A DNA stretch of 64,000 nt from Aridibaculum aurantiacum (GTDB taxonomy: Bacteria > Bacteroidota > Bacteroidia > Chitinophagales > Chitinophagaceae): positions 191,001-255,000 of the forward strand of contig NZ_JAFEWC010000003.1 in assembly GCF_017355875.1 (NCBI RefSeq). Direction: 5' to 3'. The position numbers were made by a program, and so were the translations under genes. This document shows, piece after piece, positions 8,457 to 16,951 of this stretch. The notes under the pieces were generated by a model. The model was not told the origin of the DNA, did not search any database, and was given only the letters and a program-made list of their open reading frames with translations. Within the stretch, counting starts at the first letter, position 1. Each line of letters starts with the position of its first letter.

Positions 8457-9693
8457 ATGGATGATAAGCCTCCTTGTAGTTGCTCCTGTGCTGTCATTTG
8501 CACAGCAGGATACGGTACTTAGTTTACCGGGTATCATTCAAAAAATAGATAGTAACAACCTCCTGCTGCAGACCTATGGGCTGCGTGCAGAGAGTTATAA
8601 ATACAGCGCCGAAGCAGCTACTGCATGGATGGCGCCAATGGTTGGTATGGGTACCTGGCAAACGCCGTACCCCGGGCAAAAGATCATGGATGCACGGGAT
8701 AGGGGAATGGTGATGATACGTGCCGAACAGGATATACCCAACCTTTCTAAACAGCGTGCAAAGAGCAGGTTTATTGAGTCGCAGGGAAACGTGGAGCTTG
8801 CTTCAAGAGGCGTTACGCTTAACGAGCTGCGTACACAGGCGAAGCGTCAGTATTATACCTGGCTTGTAGCGTTGCAGCGCATTAAGGTTTTGCAACGCAA
8901 CCAGCAGGTGCTGGCAATGATGAAGAAGATAGAAGAAGTGCGTTACCCGTACAATCAATCAGCATTGAGCAGCATATACAGGTCGGATGCAGAGATAGAG
9001 CGTAACAGGAATATGGTGCAGATGCAGCTTGGTGAGATTGAAAGAGCTAAGGCCATTTTGAACTCTCTCATGAATAGGCCAGGCAACCAGCAGTTGATGA
9101 TTGACACCACTTATAATGTGCGCTTCAAACCTGAAGCCGCTATAGATACTGCACAACTTTCTGCAGAGCGCAGCGATATCTACAGAATGAATGAAAACAT
9201 CCGTTCTATGCTGCTGAACATAGATGCTATGCGGCAGGAAAGCAAGCCGGATTTTAAAGTGCAGTTTGATCATATGATGCCACTGAGCAGGATGATGCCC
9301 AACGCCTATAGCATCATGGGCATGATAAGCATTCCCATTGCGCCATGGGCATCCAGGATGTACAAATCGGATATCAAAGCCATGCAGCTAAACATACAAT
9401 CGATGGAGCGTGAAAGAGCAGCTATGCTGCAGGAAACGCAGGGTATGCTGTATGGTATGCAGGCTGAGATACAATCCATGCAACGAAGATTATCAACCAT
9501 AGAAACGAAAGTGCTTCCTGCACTGCAAAAAACGTTTGATGCTAACTACCTGGTATACCAGGAAAACAAACTGTCGGTGACGGCGCTGCTCGATAGTTAT
9601 GAAGCATTGAACATGATGCAGATGGACCTGCTGGATGAAAAACTAAAGTTTTACCAAATGATCGTCGATTATGAAAAAGAGCTGTACAGGTAG
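8440..9693 (+). CDS. TolC-family outer membrane efflux channel (CusC-like)
   Basis: A 417-residue outer membrane factor. The signal peptide ends at LSFA-Q (about residue 21), followed by two long alpha-helical repeats rich in Gln, Met and Glu as expected of the TolC tunnel. It would carry metal ions expelled by the RND pump across the outer membrane. The protein is unusually rich in methionine, for example MMPLSRMMPN and MGMISIP, which may reflect copper or silver handling (inference). It overlaps the pump gene upstream and the first adaptor gene downstream by 23 bases, so the export machine is one tightly packed operon. ATG 8440 is preferred over the adjacent in-frame ATG at 8443 only by length. 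Confidence 0.85.
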   Translation: MMQRIKWMISLLVVAPVLSFAQQDTVLSLPGIIQKIDSNNLLLQTYGLRAESYKYSAEAATAWMAPMVGMGTWQTPYPGQKIMDARDRGMVMIRAEQDIPNLSKQRAKSRFIESQGNVELASRGVTLNELRTQAKRQYYTWLVALQRIKVLQRNQQVLAMMKKIEEVRYPYNQSALSSIYRSDAEIERNRNMVQMQLGEIERAKAILNSLMNRPGNQQLMIDTTYNVRFKPEAAIDTAQLSAERSDIYRMNENIRSMLLNIDAMRQESKPDFKVQFDHMMPLSRMMPNAYSIMGMISIPIAPWASRMYKSDIKAMQLNIQSMERERAAMLQETQGMLYGMQAEIQSMQRRLSTIETKVLPALQKTFDANYLVYQENKLSVTALLDSYEALNMMQMDLLDEKLKFYQMIVDYEKELYR

Positions 9694-10981
9694 TTGGTTG
9701 CTGTTGTTTTTGTTGATAGCAGCCATTGCCTGTAAACAACAAAAAAAGGAGCATGTGCATGAGCAGGCGCAACAATATACCTGCCCCATGCACCCGAAGG
9801 TAGTGCAGGATAAACCCGGCTCATGCCCTTTATGCGGTATGGATCTCGTACCCATGTCATCGCACAAAGAAGCGGCCGTGGATAGTAATCTGCTGCACTT
9901 GCTGAAGTTTTCTAATGAACAGGTGATCTCCTCTGTTCCCACCATTGTTGCAGAAAGCGGAACACGCATCTTTTCTGTGCCGGTGCAGGGTGTGATTGCT
10001 TATGATACACGTAAGCAGGTGAGCATTTCAAGCAGGGTGAGTGGCCGCATAGAAAGACTGTACGTGAAGTACAATTATCAACCTATAAAGAAGGGGCAGT
10101 TGATCATGGAGATCTATTCTCCGGATCTTGCAGCAGCCCAACGCGAATTGATCTATATCAGCAGGCAGGATAACAATCCAGCACTGCTACAGCGGGCCAA
10201 ACAGCGACTGGCATTGCTGGGTATGCAGCAGGCACAAATAGCGCAGGTGATACGTACTGGCCAGCCATCGTACCGGGTGCCAGTGTATAGCAGCGTTTCA
10301 GGCTATATTTTCGACCAGACCTCATTATCTGCCGCCCCTGCTACATCTACTCCTATGGCTACTACTGCTTCCTCAGGCGGTGGCGGTATGGATGGAATGG
10401 GAGGAGGAAGTAGTACTGCTTCTGCAACCGCGCAGCCGCAGGTAAACAATGCGCCTGTACTGGTTCGTGAAGGGCAATATGTAAATGCAGGCCAATCCAT
10501 TTTCAGTGTATATGAGCAGAGTGGTGTAGTAGGTGAATTTTCTTTGGATCCTACACTGGCTGCCCAGGTGCAGCGTGGGCAAAAGATGATCTACAAATTG
10601 GTAGCTGCACCCAACGAAGTATATGCAGGTAATATAGGATTAATAGAGCCTGCTCAACGCAGCGGTTCTGGCTTTACCAGTGTACGTGTTTATTTACACG
10701 ATCGTAACCTGCAGCCGGGGCAATTGCTCGCTGGCAATATACCCGTGGTAGCGCGGGGGTGGTGGCTGCCGGAATCGGCTGTGGTAGCACTCGGAAGCAA
10801 GAGCATTGTTTTCAAAAAAGAGAACGAGGTTTTTGTGCCTCGCGAAGTGCGTGCAGGCATGCGTTATCATGGAATGGTACAGGTGCAGGAAAATATCCAG
10901 GATTGGCTGATAGCAAAGAACGCCAGCTTTATGGTTGACAGCGAAAGCTTCATTCGTTTACAAGAAAACATTGATCAATGA
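9671..10981 (+). CDS. RND periplasmic adaptor with N-terminal metal-binding head (CusB-like), copy 1
   Basis: A 436-residue lipoprotein (lipobox IAIAC, C21) of the membrane fusion protein family. Just after the lipid anchor lies a heavy-metal-binding domain with CPMHP at 38-42 and CPLCGMD at 52-58. The rest is the usual adaptor fold: barrel-sandwich hybrid (SSRVSGRIERLYVKYNYQ, about 118-135), a short coiled coil, and a beta-barrel. A low-complexity Gly/Ser/Ala/Met linker near residues 220-255 is unusual and lies between the hairpin and the second lipoyl half. It would connect the pump to the outer membrane channel and pass metal ions to the pump. It overlaps both neighbouring genes. Confidence 0.85.
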   Translation: MKKSCTGSWLLLFLLIAAIACKQQKKEHVHEQAQQYTCPMHPKVVQDKPGSCPLCGMDLVPMSSHKEAAVDSNLLHLLKFSNEQVISSVPTIVAESGTRIFSVPVQGVIAYDTRKQVSISSRVSGRIERLYVKYNYQPIKKGQLIMEIYSPDLAAAQRELIYISRQDNNPALLQRAKQRLALLGMQQAQIAQVIRTGQPSYRVPVYSSVSGYIFDQTSLSAAPATSTPMATTASSGGGGMDGMGGGSSTASATAQPQVNNAPVLVREGQYVNAGQSIFSVYEQSGVVGEFSLDPTLAAQVQRGQKMIYKLVAAPNEVYAGNIGLIEPAQRSGSGFTSVRVYLHDRNLQPGQLLAGNIPVVARGWWLPESAVVALGSKSIVFKKENEVFVPREVRAGMRYHGMVQVQENIQDWLIAKNASFMVDSESFIRLQENIDQ

Positions 10982-12177
10982 AGAAGTTCATTACGATAGT
11001 CGTATTGCTGCTTTACATGTTCGGTTTTGATGCATGTAAAGAACACCAGCAGCATACGGAAGAGACTACTACAACACAAACCTATACCTGCCCGATGCAC
11101 CCGCAGATCGTGCAAACAAGCCCCGGCACTTGTCCTATTTGTGCTATGGATCTCGTTCCTTTTGATAAGAACAATGTAGAAGAGAACCTGATGTTAGGCA
11201 ATGCACAGCGTATGCTTGCAAATGTTGTTACAGATACGGTTCGTACAGGTACGTTTTCATCTACCAAACAGCTGAATGGGAGGCTGGTGATAAACCCTGA
11301 ACAAATCGAGATCATTTCGAGCAGGGTAGCTGGCAGGTTAGAAACTTTATTGGTAAAAGAGACAGGCGTGAGCATCCGCAAAGGACAGCCGCTGTACAGG
11401 ATATATTCAGAGCAGCTGGCAGCTATGCAGCAGGAATACCTGGTTGCTATTGCACAGGCTGAGCAATTTCCTGGTGATGCAAAGTTTCAGCAGATAGCTG
11501 ATGCAGCAAAGCAACGACTTCTGCTATTTGACCAGACAGGTGAACAGGTAAGACAACTGCGAACCAGCAGGAAGCCTTCACCGTATATCACCTACTATGC
11601 TACAGCCGGAGGTGTGGTAGCCGAACTATTTACAGCAGAAGGGCAGTATGTGGCTGAAGGCTCACCTATAGTACGTGTAGAAGGGTTCCAGGACCTGTGG
11701 GTGGAGGCAGATCTATATACAACGGAAGCCAGCTCGGTAAGAGAAGGACAGCTGGTGACTGTAACCATAGCAGGCTATGATGTGCAGCATAAGATGCGTG
11801 TAGATTTTATAGCGCCTTCACTGCAGGCAGGTAGCCAGTTGCTAACCATCAGGGGGAAGATACCTAATCCCGGTAACAGGTATACAGCAGGTATGCAGGT
11901 ATTTGTTGATGTGCCTATCTCCAATGTGTCGGATGCGGTAACCGTGCCGGTAAATGCATTGATCCGCGATGGCAATGGAACACATCTTTGGATAGAGACA
12001 GAGCCAAACATTTTTGAGGCTCGTTCTGTAACTACAGGAGCGGAAAATTTCAACCGCGTAGAGATCAAATCTGGATTAAGCGAAGGTGAAGCAGTAGTCA
12101 TTAGTGGAGCGTACCTACTGTACAGCGAATTCGTTTTGAAGAAAGGAAAAACGCCTGCAGGGCAACACAATCATTAA
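10978..12177 (+). CDS. RND periplasmic adaptor with N-terminal metal-binding head (CusB-like), copy 2
   Basis: A 399-residue paralogue of the preceding adaptor, starting by ATGA overlap. It is also a lipoprotein (C20) and carries the same kind of metal-binding head (CPMHP at 38-42, CPICAMD at 52-58, where copy 1 has CPLCGMD). The adaptor core follows: IISSRVAGRLETLLVKETG, a short hairpin near 140-185, and a beta-barrel with YTAGMQVFVDVP. The two copies differ enough to be old duplicates rather than a recent repeat, so the pump may use a hetero-oligomeric adaptor ring. The gene is followed 28 bases later by the DUF3347 gene. Confidence 0.85.
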   Translation: MKKFITIVVLLLYMFGFDACKEHQQHTEETTTTQTYTCPMHPQIVQTSPGTCPICAMDLVPFDKNNVEENLMLGNAQRMLANVVTDTVRTGTFSSTKQLNGRLVINPEQIEIISSRVAGRLETLLVKETGVSIRKGQPLYRIYSEQLAAMQQEYLVAIAQAEQFPGDAKFQQIADAAKQRLLLFDQTGEQVRQLRTSRKPSPYITYYATAGGVVAELFTAEGQYVAEGSPIVRVEGFQDLWVEADLYTTEASSVREGQLVTVTIAGYDVQHKMRVDFIAPSLQAGSQLLTIRGKIPNPGNRYTAGMQVFVDVPISNVSDAVTVPVNALIRDGNGTHLWIETEPNIFEARSVTTGAENFNRVEIKSGLSEGEAVVISGAYLLYSEFVLKKGKTPAGQHNH

Positions 12178-12205
12178 ATAATTCTTTAAATAAAAAACAA
12201 ACAAA

Positions 12206-12772
12206 ATGAAACAGATAATCAAAGTCGGATTGCCAATGATTTCTATGGTGGCAATGGTAGCATGTGGTGGTAATGAAGCAAAGAATGATCACCAGGAAGA
12301 TGGGCATGATCATGCTGCTAGGCAAAACAACCAGCAGCCAGTGGAGCAGGCACAGCAAACAGCAAGTGTAAAACTGAAAGATGATAACCTGAACGCCGTG
12401 TACCAGCATTATGTGCATCTTTCTACTGCTTTAGTGAACAGTGATGCCAACGAAGCAAAGGTGGCAGCTAATGCTATAGAAGCTGGCGCAAAACAAATGA
12501 GTGGCGGCGGCACCATAGCATCTGCTGCAGCTAAGATAACTACAGCAAAAGATTTGGAAACGCAGCGTAAACATTATGAAACGCTGAGTAATGAAATGAC
12601 CAAACTTGTGAAGCAGGCAGGGCTTGAGAGCGGGCAGGTTTATGTGCAGCATTGCCCAATGGCTTTCAACGATAAAGGTGCATCGTGGTTAAGCTCAAAT
12701 GAAGAGATACGCAACCCTTACTTCGGCGATAAGATGCTGAAGTGTGGTGAAGTAAAGGAAACTATTAAGTAA
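12206..12772 (+). CDS. DUF3347 domain lipoprotein
   Basis: A 188-residue lipoprotein (lipobox VAC, C20) with a His/Asp-rich stretch after the anchor (near residues 28-37, DHQEDGHDHA) and a DUF3347 domain. The family signature is plain at the C terminus: VYVQHCPMAFNDKGASWLS, then IRNPYFGDKMLKCG. DUF3347 domains are often fused to, or encoded beside, CusB-type adaptors, and the conserved Cys, Met and His suggest periplasmic copper binding (inference). The gene lies at the end of the efflux operon, 28 bases after the second adaptor, and is followed at once by a strong terminator. Confidence 0.85.
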   Translation: MKQIIKVGLPMISMVAMVACGGNEAKNDHQEDGHDHAARQNNQQPVEQAQQTASVKLKDDNLNAVYQHYVHLSTALVNSDANEAKVAANAIEAGAKQMSGGGTIASAAAKITTAKDLETQRKHYETLSNEMTKLVKQAGLESGQVYVQHCPMAFNDKGASWLSSNEEIRNPYFGDKMLKCGEVKETIK

Positions 12773-12776
12773 GCTC

Positions 12777-12809
12777 AAGGAACCTGTAACAGCAGGTTCC
12801 TTAATTTTT
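12777..12809 (+). terminator. Intrinsic terminator of the efflux operon
   Basis: A perfect 10-bp stem (AAGGAACCTG at 12777-12786 with CAGGTTCCTT at 12793-12802), a six-base loop, then AATTTTT. It starts four bases after the DUF3347 stop codon. Confidence 0.85.
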
Positions 12810-12834
12810 GACCCTAACACCAAACCTTCTCTGC

Positions 12835-13581
12835 ATGGCCAAAAGCAGGCACTACTATATCAGGAAAAGTCACCGCTACCTGGGCGTTGTACTGGGTATA
12901 CAGTTTCTTTTTTGGACGGTTGGCGGATTATACTTTAGCTGGACAAATATCGATGAGATACATGGAGATTTTCAACACAAGCATGTGCCGCGGCTCACTG
13001 GAAATCTTCCGCTGGTTTCTCCATCTGAAGTTTTTCATGCATTACCTGCGGTTGATTCAATCCAATCGTTGCAGCTCATCCAGGTCCTGGGGAAACCTTG
13101 TTATTCATTAACCTATTTCTCAGCTGGCAAACAGCAAAAGGCATTGGCTGATGCCACTACCGGAACTGTTCGAGGGGCTATAACTAAAGAAGAAGCTGTA
13201 CAGGTAGCTGCCCAAAGTTTTCATGGAGAGCCTGAAGTAAAGCAAGTAGAATATCTTACCTCAACGCATGGTCACCATGAGTATAGGGAGAAGCCGCTAC
13301 CTGCGTGGGCAATCACCTTTGATCATCCTACCAATACCACAGTATATGTTTCTGCTGATATAGGTAAAGTAGAATCTTTCCGAAATGATAAGTGGCGTGT
13401 GTTCGACTTTTTATGGATGATGCATACTATGGATTATGAAAACCGCGACAACATCAACAACTGGCTGCTGCGCATCTTTTCTGTTTTTGGGTTATTGACC
13501 ATTGCCAGTGGGTTCATATTATTTTGGATCAGCAGGAAAGGGCGGTTAAGAAGCAGGAGAGCAACTTCAACAAAAGCATAA
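12835..13581 (+). CDS. PepSY domain-containing membrane protein
   Basis: A 248-residue inner-membrane protein. The N terminus RKSHRYLGVVLGIQFLFWTVGGLYFSW forms the first transmembrane helix, as in PepSY-associated TM proteins; a periplasmic PepSY-like region follows (ITKEEAVQVAAQSFHGEPEVKQVEYL), and a second helix lies near the C terminus (LLRIFSVFGLLTIASGFILFWI). A His-rich stretch HGHHEY sits in the periplasmic part. Homologues often accompany metal or haem uptake and reduction systems; here it lies just past the efflux terminator. The ATG at 12835 begins the conserved part; a TTG at 12808 lies inside the terminator tail and is rejected. Function unknown, possibly electron transfer or metal reduction. 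Confidence 0.75.
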   Translation: MAKSRHYYIRKSHRYLGVVLGIQFLFWTVGGLYFSWTNIDEIHGDFQHKHVPRLTGNLPLVSPSEVFHALPAVDSIQSLQLIQVLGKPCYSLTYFSAGKQQKALADATTGTVRGAITKEEAVQVAAQSFHGEPEVKQVEYLTSTHGHHEYREKPLPAWAITFDHPTNTTVYVSADIGKVESFRNDKWRVFDFLWMMHTMDYENRDNINNWLLRIFSVFGLLTIASGFILFWISRKGRLRSRRATSTKA

Positions 13582-13688
13582 CAGCTGCTAAAAAAACAAT
13601 AGCAGCTTGTTGGCAAAAAGCTTAATTAATATCAGGCACATTTGCCAACTAAACCATTCAAACTATAAATATTAATTCCAAGAACAAA

Positions 13689-14252
13689 ATGAAAAAGCTA
13701 TTAAGAATCCTTGTGGTTGTTATGTTAGCAGTACTCTCCATTGCTGTACAAGCGCAAAAAGAAGATGTATGCTACAACCCGAACCTGGTAAAAGACACCA
13801 CCAAGAAGAGCATAAAATCGGTTGCTGAAGCCAAAATTGGTGCTGCAAGTTTTACCGTCAATTATCATTCGCCGGGTGTGCGTAAGCGCATTATCTGGGG
13901 CGGCCTGGTGCCTCTGGATGAAGTATGGGTTACAGGCGCACACGATGCTACCCGGATAACTTTTGACAAGGATGTAATGATCGGTAATAAGAAGGTCACT
14001 GCAGGAACGTATGCATTCTTCACCATTCCGGGTAAGAACACATGGACGCTGATTATAAACAAGAATTTCAACCAGCACCTTGCTTCAGAGTATGAGGCAG
14101 GGGAGGATGTAGTGCGTGTGAATGTAAAACCTCAGAAAGCTGCCCATCTTGAGCGGCTGCAGTATTTTATAGAACCCGCAGGTACTAATAAGGGCAACCT
14201 GGCTGTACGTTGGGAAAAGGTGAAGGTAACGCTGCCGGTAACCGTGTTGTAG
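13689..14252 (+). CDS. DUF2911 domain-containing exported protein
   Basis: A 187-residue protein with a signal peptide (residues 1-22, ending VQA-Q) and a DUF2911 domain. Recognisable family elements are VNYHSPGVRKRIIWGGLVP, VWVTGAHDATRITF and AGTYAFFTIPGKNTWTLIINK. The function of the family is unknown; members are secreted proteins of Bacteroidota. A weak promoter-like pattern is visible upstream (CACATTTG at 13637-13644, one mismatch to TAnnTTTG). It sits between the PepSY gene and the copper-storage protein gene, but no link to metals can be read from the protein itself. Confidence 0.8.
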   Translation: MKKLLRILVVVMLAVLSIAVQAQKEDVCYNPNLVKDTTKKSIKSVAEAKIGAASFTVNYHSPGVRKRIIWGGLVPLDEVWVTGAHDATRITFDKDVMIGNKKVTAGTYAFFTIPGKNTWTLIINKNFNQHLASEYEAGEDVVRVNVKPQKAAHLERLQYFIEPAGTNKGNLAVRWEKVKVTLPVTVL

Positions 14253-14315
14253 TAGTAAGGCCAGTACTAGAAGATGAAGTGGATGAAGGTGGTATAGTTG
14301 TTTTGCGATTTTACA

Positions 14316-14336
14316 GCAGCCTCAGCTGTAGGCTGC
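14316..14336 (+). other. GC-rich hairpin before the copper-storage gene
   Basis: Perfect 7-bp inverted repeat: GCAGCCT at 14316-14322 and AGGCTGC at 14330-14336, loop of seven bases, followed by ATTTATC. It lies 64 bases after the DUF2911 stop and 27 bases before the next ATG. It could be a weak terminator of the upstream gene or a regulatory site for the cysteine-rich protein gene. Confidence 0.5.
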
Positions 14337-14362
14337 ATTTATCACTTCAAAAAAAATAAACT

Positions 14363-14695
14363 ATGGCACACAATCAACAGTATCAAAGTTGTATAGAAGC
14401 TTGTTTACGTTGCGCATCTATTTGTAATCACTGCGCCTCTGCATGTCTGCAGGAAGATGATGTAAAAATGATGGCACGTTGTATCCAGCTGGATATGGAA
14501 TGTGCAACCATCTGCTATGCAGCTGCACAGGTAATGAGCATGAATGGCCAAACCGCTGCTCAGTTATGTAAGGTCTGTGCAGATATCTGCCAGGCCTGTG
14601 GTGACGAATGTGCGAAGCACGAACACGATCATTGTAAAGAATGTGCAGAAATATGTCATCGCTGTGCCGAAGAGTGCAGGAGAATGGCAGCTTAA
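14363..14695 (+). CDS. Four-helix-bundle copper-storage protein (Csp-like)
   Basis: A 110-residue protein with 19 cysteines spaced along helices as CxxxC and CxxC, the hallmark of Csp-type copper storage proteins (DUF326 repeat family), in which cysteines line the inside of a four-helix bundle and bind many Cu(I) ions. There is no signal peptide, so it belongs to the cytosolic (Csp3-like) class. A His-rich segment KHEHDHC lies at 86-92. It would buffer excess cytosolic copper while the RND system exports periplasmic copper, and it is the strongest argument that the whole module deals with copper. A strong terminator follows 33 bases after the stop. Confidence 0.85.
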   Translation: MAHNQQYQSCIEACLRCASICNHCASACLQEDDVKMMARCIQLDMECATICYAAAQVMSMNGQTAAQLCKVCADICQACGDECAKHEHDHCKECAEICHRCAEECRRMAA

Positions 14696-14728
14696 TGGTT
14701 GTTTGAATATGCTGGCTATTAAGATGGA

Positions 14729-14758
14729 AGGCTTGTACTGATGTACAAGCCTTTTTTT
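14729..14758 (+). terminator. Intrinsic terminator after the copper-storage gene
   Basis: A perfect 10-bp stem (AGGCTTGTAC at 14729-14738, GTACAAGCCT at 14743-14752), a four-base loop TGAT, and a run of seven T from 14752. Confidence 0.9.
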
Positions 14759-14851
14759 GGCGCTAATAATTGTGCGGATTGTCTTAATGACAATACAAAA
14801 GTATACTAGCAACACAGTAATTATTAATGCAAAAGTTTTAGCTTAACAACG

Positions 14852-14878
14852 TGTAATAACATAAATATCCATTACACA
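14852..14878. promoter_or_regulatory. Inverted repeat upstream of the DUF5655 gene
   Basis: GTGTAAT (14852-14858) and ATTACAC (14872-14878), 7-bp arms with a 13-base spacer, ending 28 bases before the ATG. It could be an operator or part of a cassette boundary: TTACAC occurs again in the sequence just after the gene (near 15847). No -7 box was recognised nearby. Confidence 0.4.
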
Positions 14879-14906
14879 CAATCTGTTTTACCAACTAACT
14901 ACTCCA

Positions 14907-15824
14907 ATGGCACTATTTGACATAACTGAAAAGGGGAAACTGACTCTAATTAAGGAAACTGACTTCAAGTTAGAAAGAGATATTCAGAAACTTATTGAAG
15001 ACAATCTAAGATTGGTATTCGGACTTGACTATGTACGTTCAGAGTTTAGTATCAACAACTTTCGCATTGACACATTGAGCTTTGACAAAGACCAAAAATC
15101 TTTTGTCATAATTGAATACAAAAGAGACAAAAACTTCAGTGTTATAGACCAAGGTTATGCCTACTTATCATTGATGCTAAATAATAAAGCAGACTTCATT
15201 CTGGAATATAATGAAAACTGTTCAGACACCCTGAAAAGGGATGATGTAGATTGGAGCCAATCAAAAGTTATATTTATTTCCCCTTCTTTCACTCCATATC
15301 AACGTGAAGCAATAAATTTCAAAGACCTTCCAATTGAACTATGGGAGATAAAACGTTTCAGTAATCAAACAGTTAACATATTAAAAATCCAAACAGCTGG
15401 CGCTAAAGAAAGTGTGAAGACAATTTCTAGACAGGACGAAACAATTGAAACTGTTAGTAGAGAAATAAAAGTATACACAGAACAAGAACACCTTGACATA
15501 GCAACTGATGGTACAAAAGAGCTTTATGAAAAAGTAAAACTTGCCATTCTTAACCTCTACAACTTGGAAGTAAAGCCGAAGAAAAAATATGTTGCATTTG
15601 TAGCAAGCTCCAACGTAGTTGACATTCATATACAAAGAAACGGTTTGAAACTTTGGCTTAATCTTCCAAAGGATGCTTTAGACGATCCCAAACATCTTGC
15701 AAGAGATGTCAGCGAAATAGGACATTGGGGAAATGGCGATTATGAAATTTCATTAAGAACTGATGAGGATATCGAATACATTATGAGTTTAGTTAAGCAA
15801 TCGCTCAAGCGGAACAAAAAATAA
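14907..15824 (+). CDS. DUF5655 protein with nuclease-fold N terminus
   Basis: A 305-residue cytosolic protein. Residues about 20-160 look like a PD-(D/E)xK-type fold: FRIDTLSF supplies the acidic residue and VIIEYKRDK the ExK element (related to the DUF91/NucS-like domain). The C-terminal ~100 residues are a DUF5655 domain (YVAFVASSNVVDIHIQRNGLKLWLNLP, then GHWGNGDYEISL). The family is widespread and accessory; a DNA-related or defence role is often suspected but not proven. The gene is visibly richer in A+T than its neighbours and stands alone between a terminator and an unrelated gene, so it may have been acquired by transfer. The start follows ACTACTCCA with no clear ribosome-binding site. 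Confidence 0.8.
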   Translation: MALFDITEKGKLTLIKETDFKLERDIQKLIEDNLRLVFGLDYVRSEFSINNFRIDTLSFDKDQKSFVIIEYKRDKNFSVIDQGYAYLSLMLNNKADFILEYNENCSDTLKRDDVDWSQSKVIFISPSFTPYQREAINFKDLPIELWEIKRFSNQTVNILKIQTAGAKESVKTISRQDETIETVSREIKVYTEQEHLDIATDGTKELYEKVKLAILNLYNLEVKPKKKYVAFVASSNVVDIHIQRNGLKLWLNLPKDALDDPKHLARDVSEIGHWGNGDYEISLRTDEDIEYIMSLVKQSLKRNKK

Positions 15825-15961
15825 TCCTTTACATTGTGAGCAGACGTTACACAAAATGTCGTCACAACGCCAAGCTGTTGAACGTCAGCAAGGCCTTAGC
15901 ATTTCCTGGGTCAACCTAATAAAAATCTAATAATAGCTTTTACAATAAAAGGAAAAATCCC

Positions 15962-16690
15962 ATGACTAAAGTTTCAGAAATAGCTCCGGATGTTTTTCGA
16001 ATTTCCATTTTTGTGCAGGAATTCAATTTGCAGTTCAATCATTTTTTAATTAAAGATGATGAGCCGATGCTTTATCATGCCGGTCTAAGACAAACCTTTC
16101 CCGTGCTTCTTGAAGCAGTAAGTAAAGTCATTACTCCTTCTTCTATAAAGTGGATAGGCTTTAGTCACTTTGAAGTAGATGAGTGTGGAGCATTAAATGA
16201 ATGGTTACAGGTGGCGCCAAATGCACAAGCCGTTTGTAGCGAAGCCGGGGCTATTGTTAATATGAGTGACTTTGCAATAAGACCTGCATATGCAATGGCA
16301 GCCAATGCTGTTTTAAATACAGGAAAATATAATTACCGCTTTATCCGAACTCCTCATTTACCCCACGGTTGGGATGCAGGGGTAATGTTTGAGGAGACAA
16401 ATAAAACTTTGTTATGTTCAGACTTGTTTCATCAAAATGGAAACGGAGCTGATATCACAGACAAGGATATTCTAGGTCCTCACAAAAGTTCAATGCTTGA
16501 ATTTGAGCAAGGGCCTCTAATGGAATACACCCCTTATACGCATCATACAGAGAAATTACTTTATTCATTGGCAGCCCTTGAGCCAAAGACACTAGCTACT
16601 ATGCATGGTTCCTCTTTCTATGGTAATTGCAGCCAGGCATTAAAAGACCTTAATGTTGTAATGAAAGAAATGTGGGGTAATAGAGACTAA
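15962..16690 (+). CDS. Stand-alone metallo-beta-lactamase-fold di-iron protein (ODP/FprA-like)
   Basis: A 242-residue protein corresponding to the N-terminal oxygen-binding domain of flavodiiron proteins without the flavodoxin part. The di-iron ligands can be followed: H69-x-E71-x-D73 (SHFEVDECGAL), H135 in PHLPHGWDAG, D154 in LCSDLF and H215 in MHGSSF, with spacings like those in rubredoxin:oxygen oxidoreductase. HxExD rather than HxHxDH is characteristic of iron-containing members. It may sense or reduce oxygen or nitric oxide, needing an external electron donor that is not encoded nearby. The gene is monocistronic, with 137 bases upstream and 261 downstream in which I see nothing. Like its left neighbour it is fairly A+T-rich. 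Confidence 0.8.
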   Translation: MTKVSEIAPDVFRISIFVQEFNLQFNHFLIKDDEPMLYHAGLRQTFPVLLEAVSKVITPSSIKWIGFSHFEVDECGALNEWLQVAPNAQAVCSEAGAIVNMSDFAIRPAYAMAANAVLNTGKYNYRFIRTPHLPHGWDAGVMFEETNKTLLCSDLFHQNGNGADITDKDILGPHKSSMLEFEQGPLMEYTPYTHHTEKLLYSLAALEPKTLATMHGSSFYGNCSQALKDLNVVMKEMWGNRD

Positions 16691-16951
16691 CGAAATAGTC
16701 CTTGGAACTCCATGACAACAATCCACCCGCCAACAAGGGTATTAATGCAAGTTTGGCTGGATGATATGAATTAGGCAGACAAATATCATGTTAGCAGCAC
16801 ATGGAACAAGATGCCTCTCCTGGATAAACACTGAACCTGGCAGCGCCGCCATGAAAATATAAAGATGAACCGAGCGTGGCAACCGGGGATGCTTATTGTA
16901 CAAATGCTGGCAACATATTTATCTAATTAAGTTTCAGAAAAACGGGAAGCT

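Noticed and set aside
14852-15870. Integron cassette with attC sites around the DUF5655 gene
   Set aside because: The border sequences share only short words and I could not fold a convincing attC structure; kept only as a weak cassette idea.
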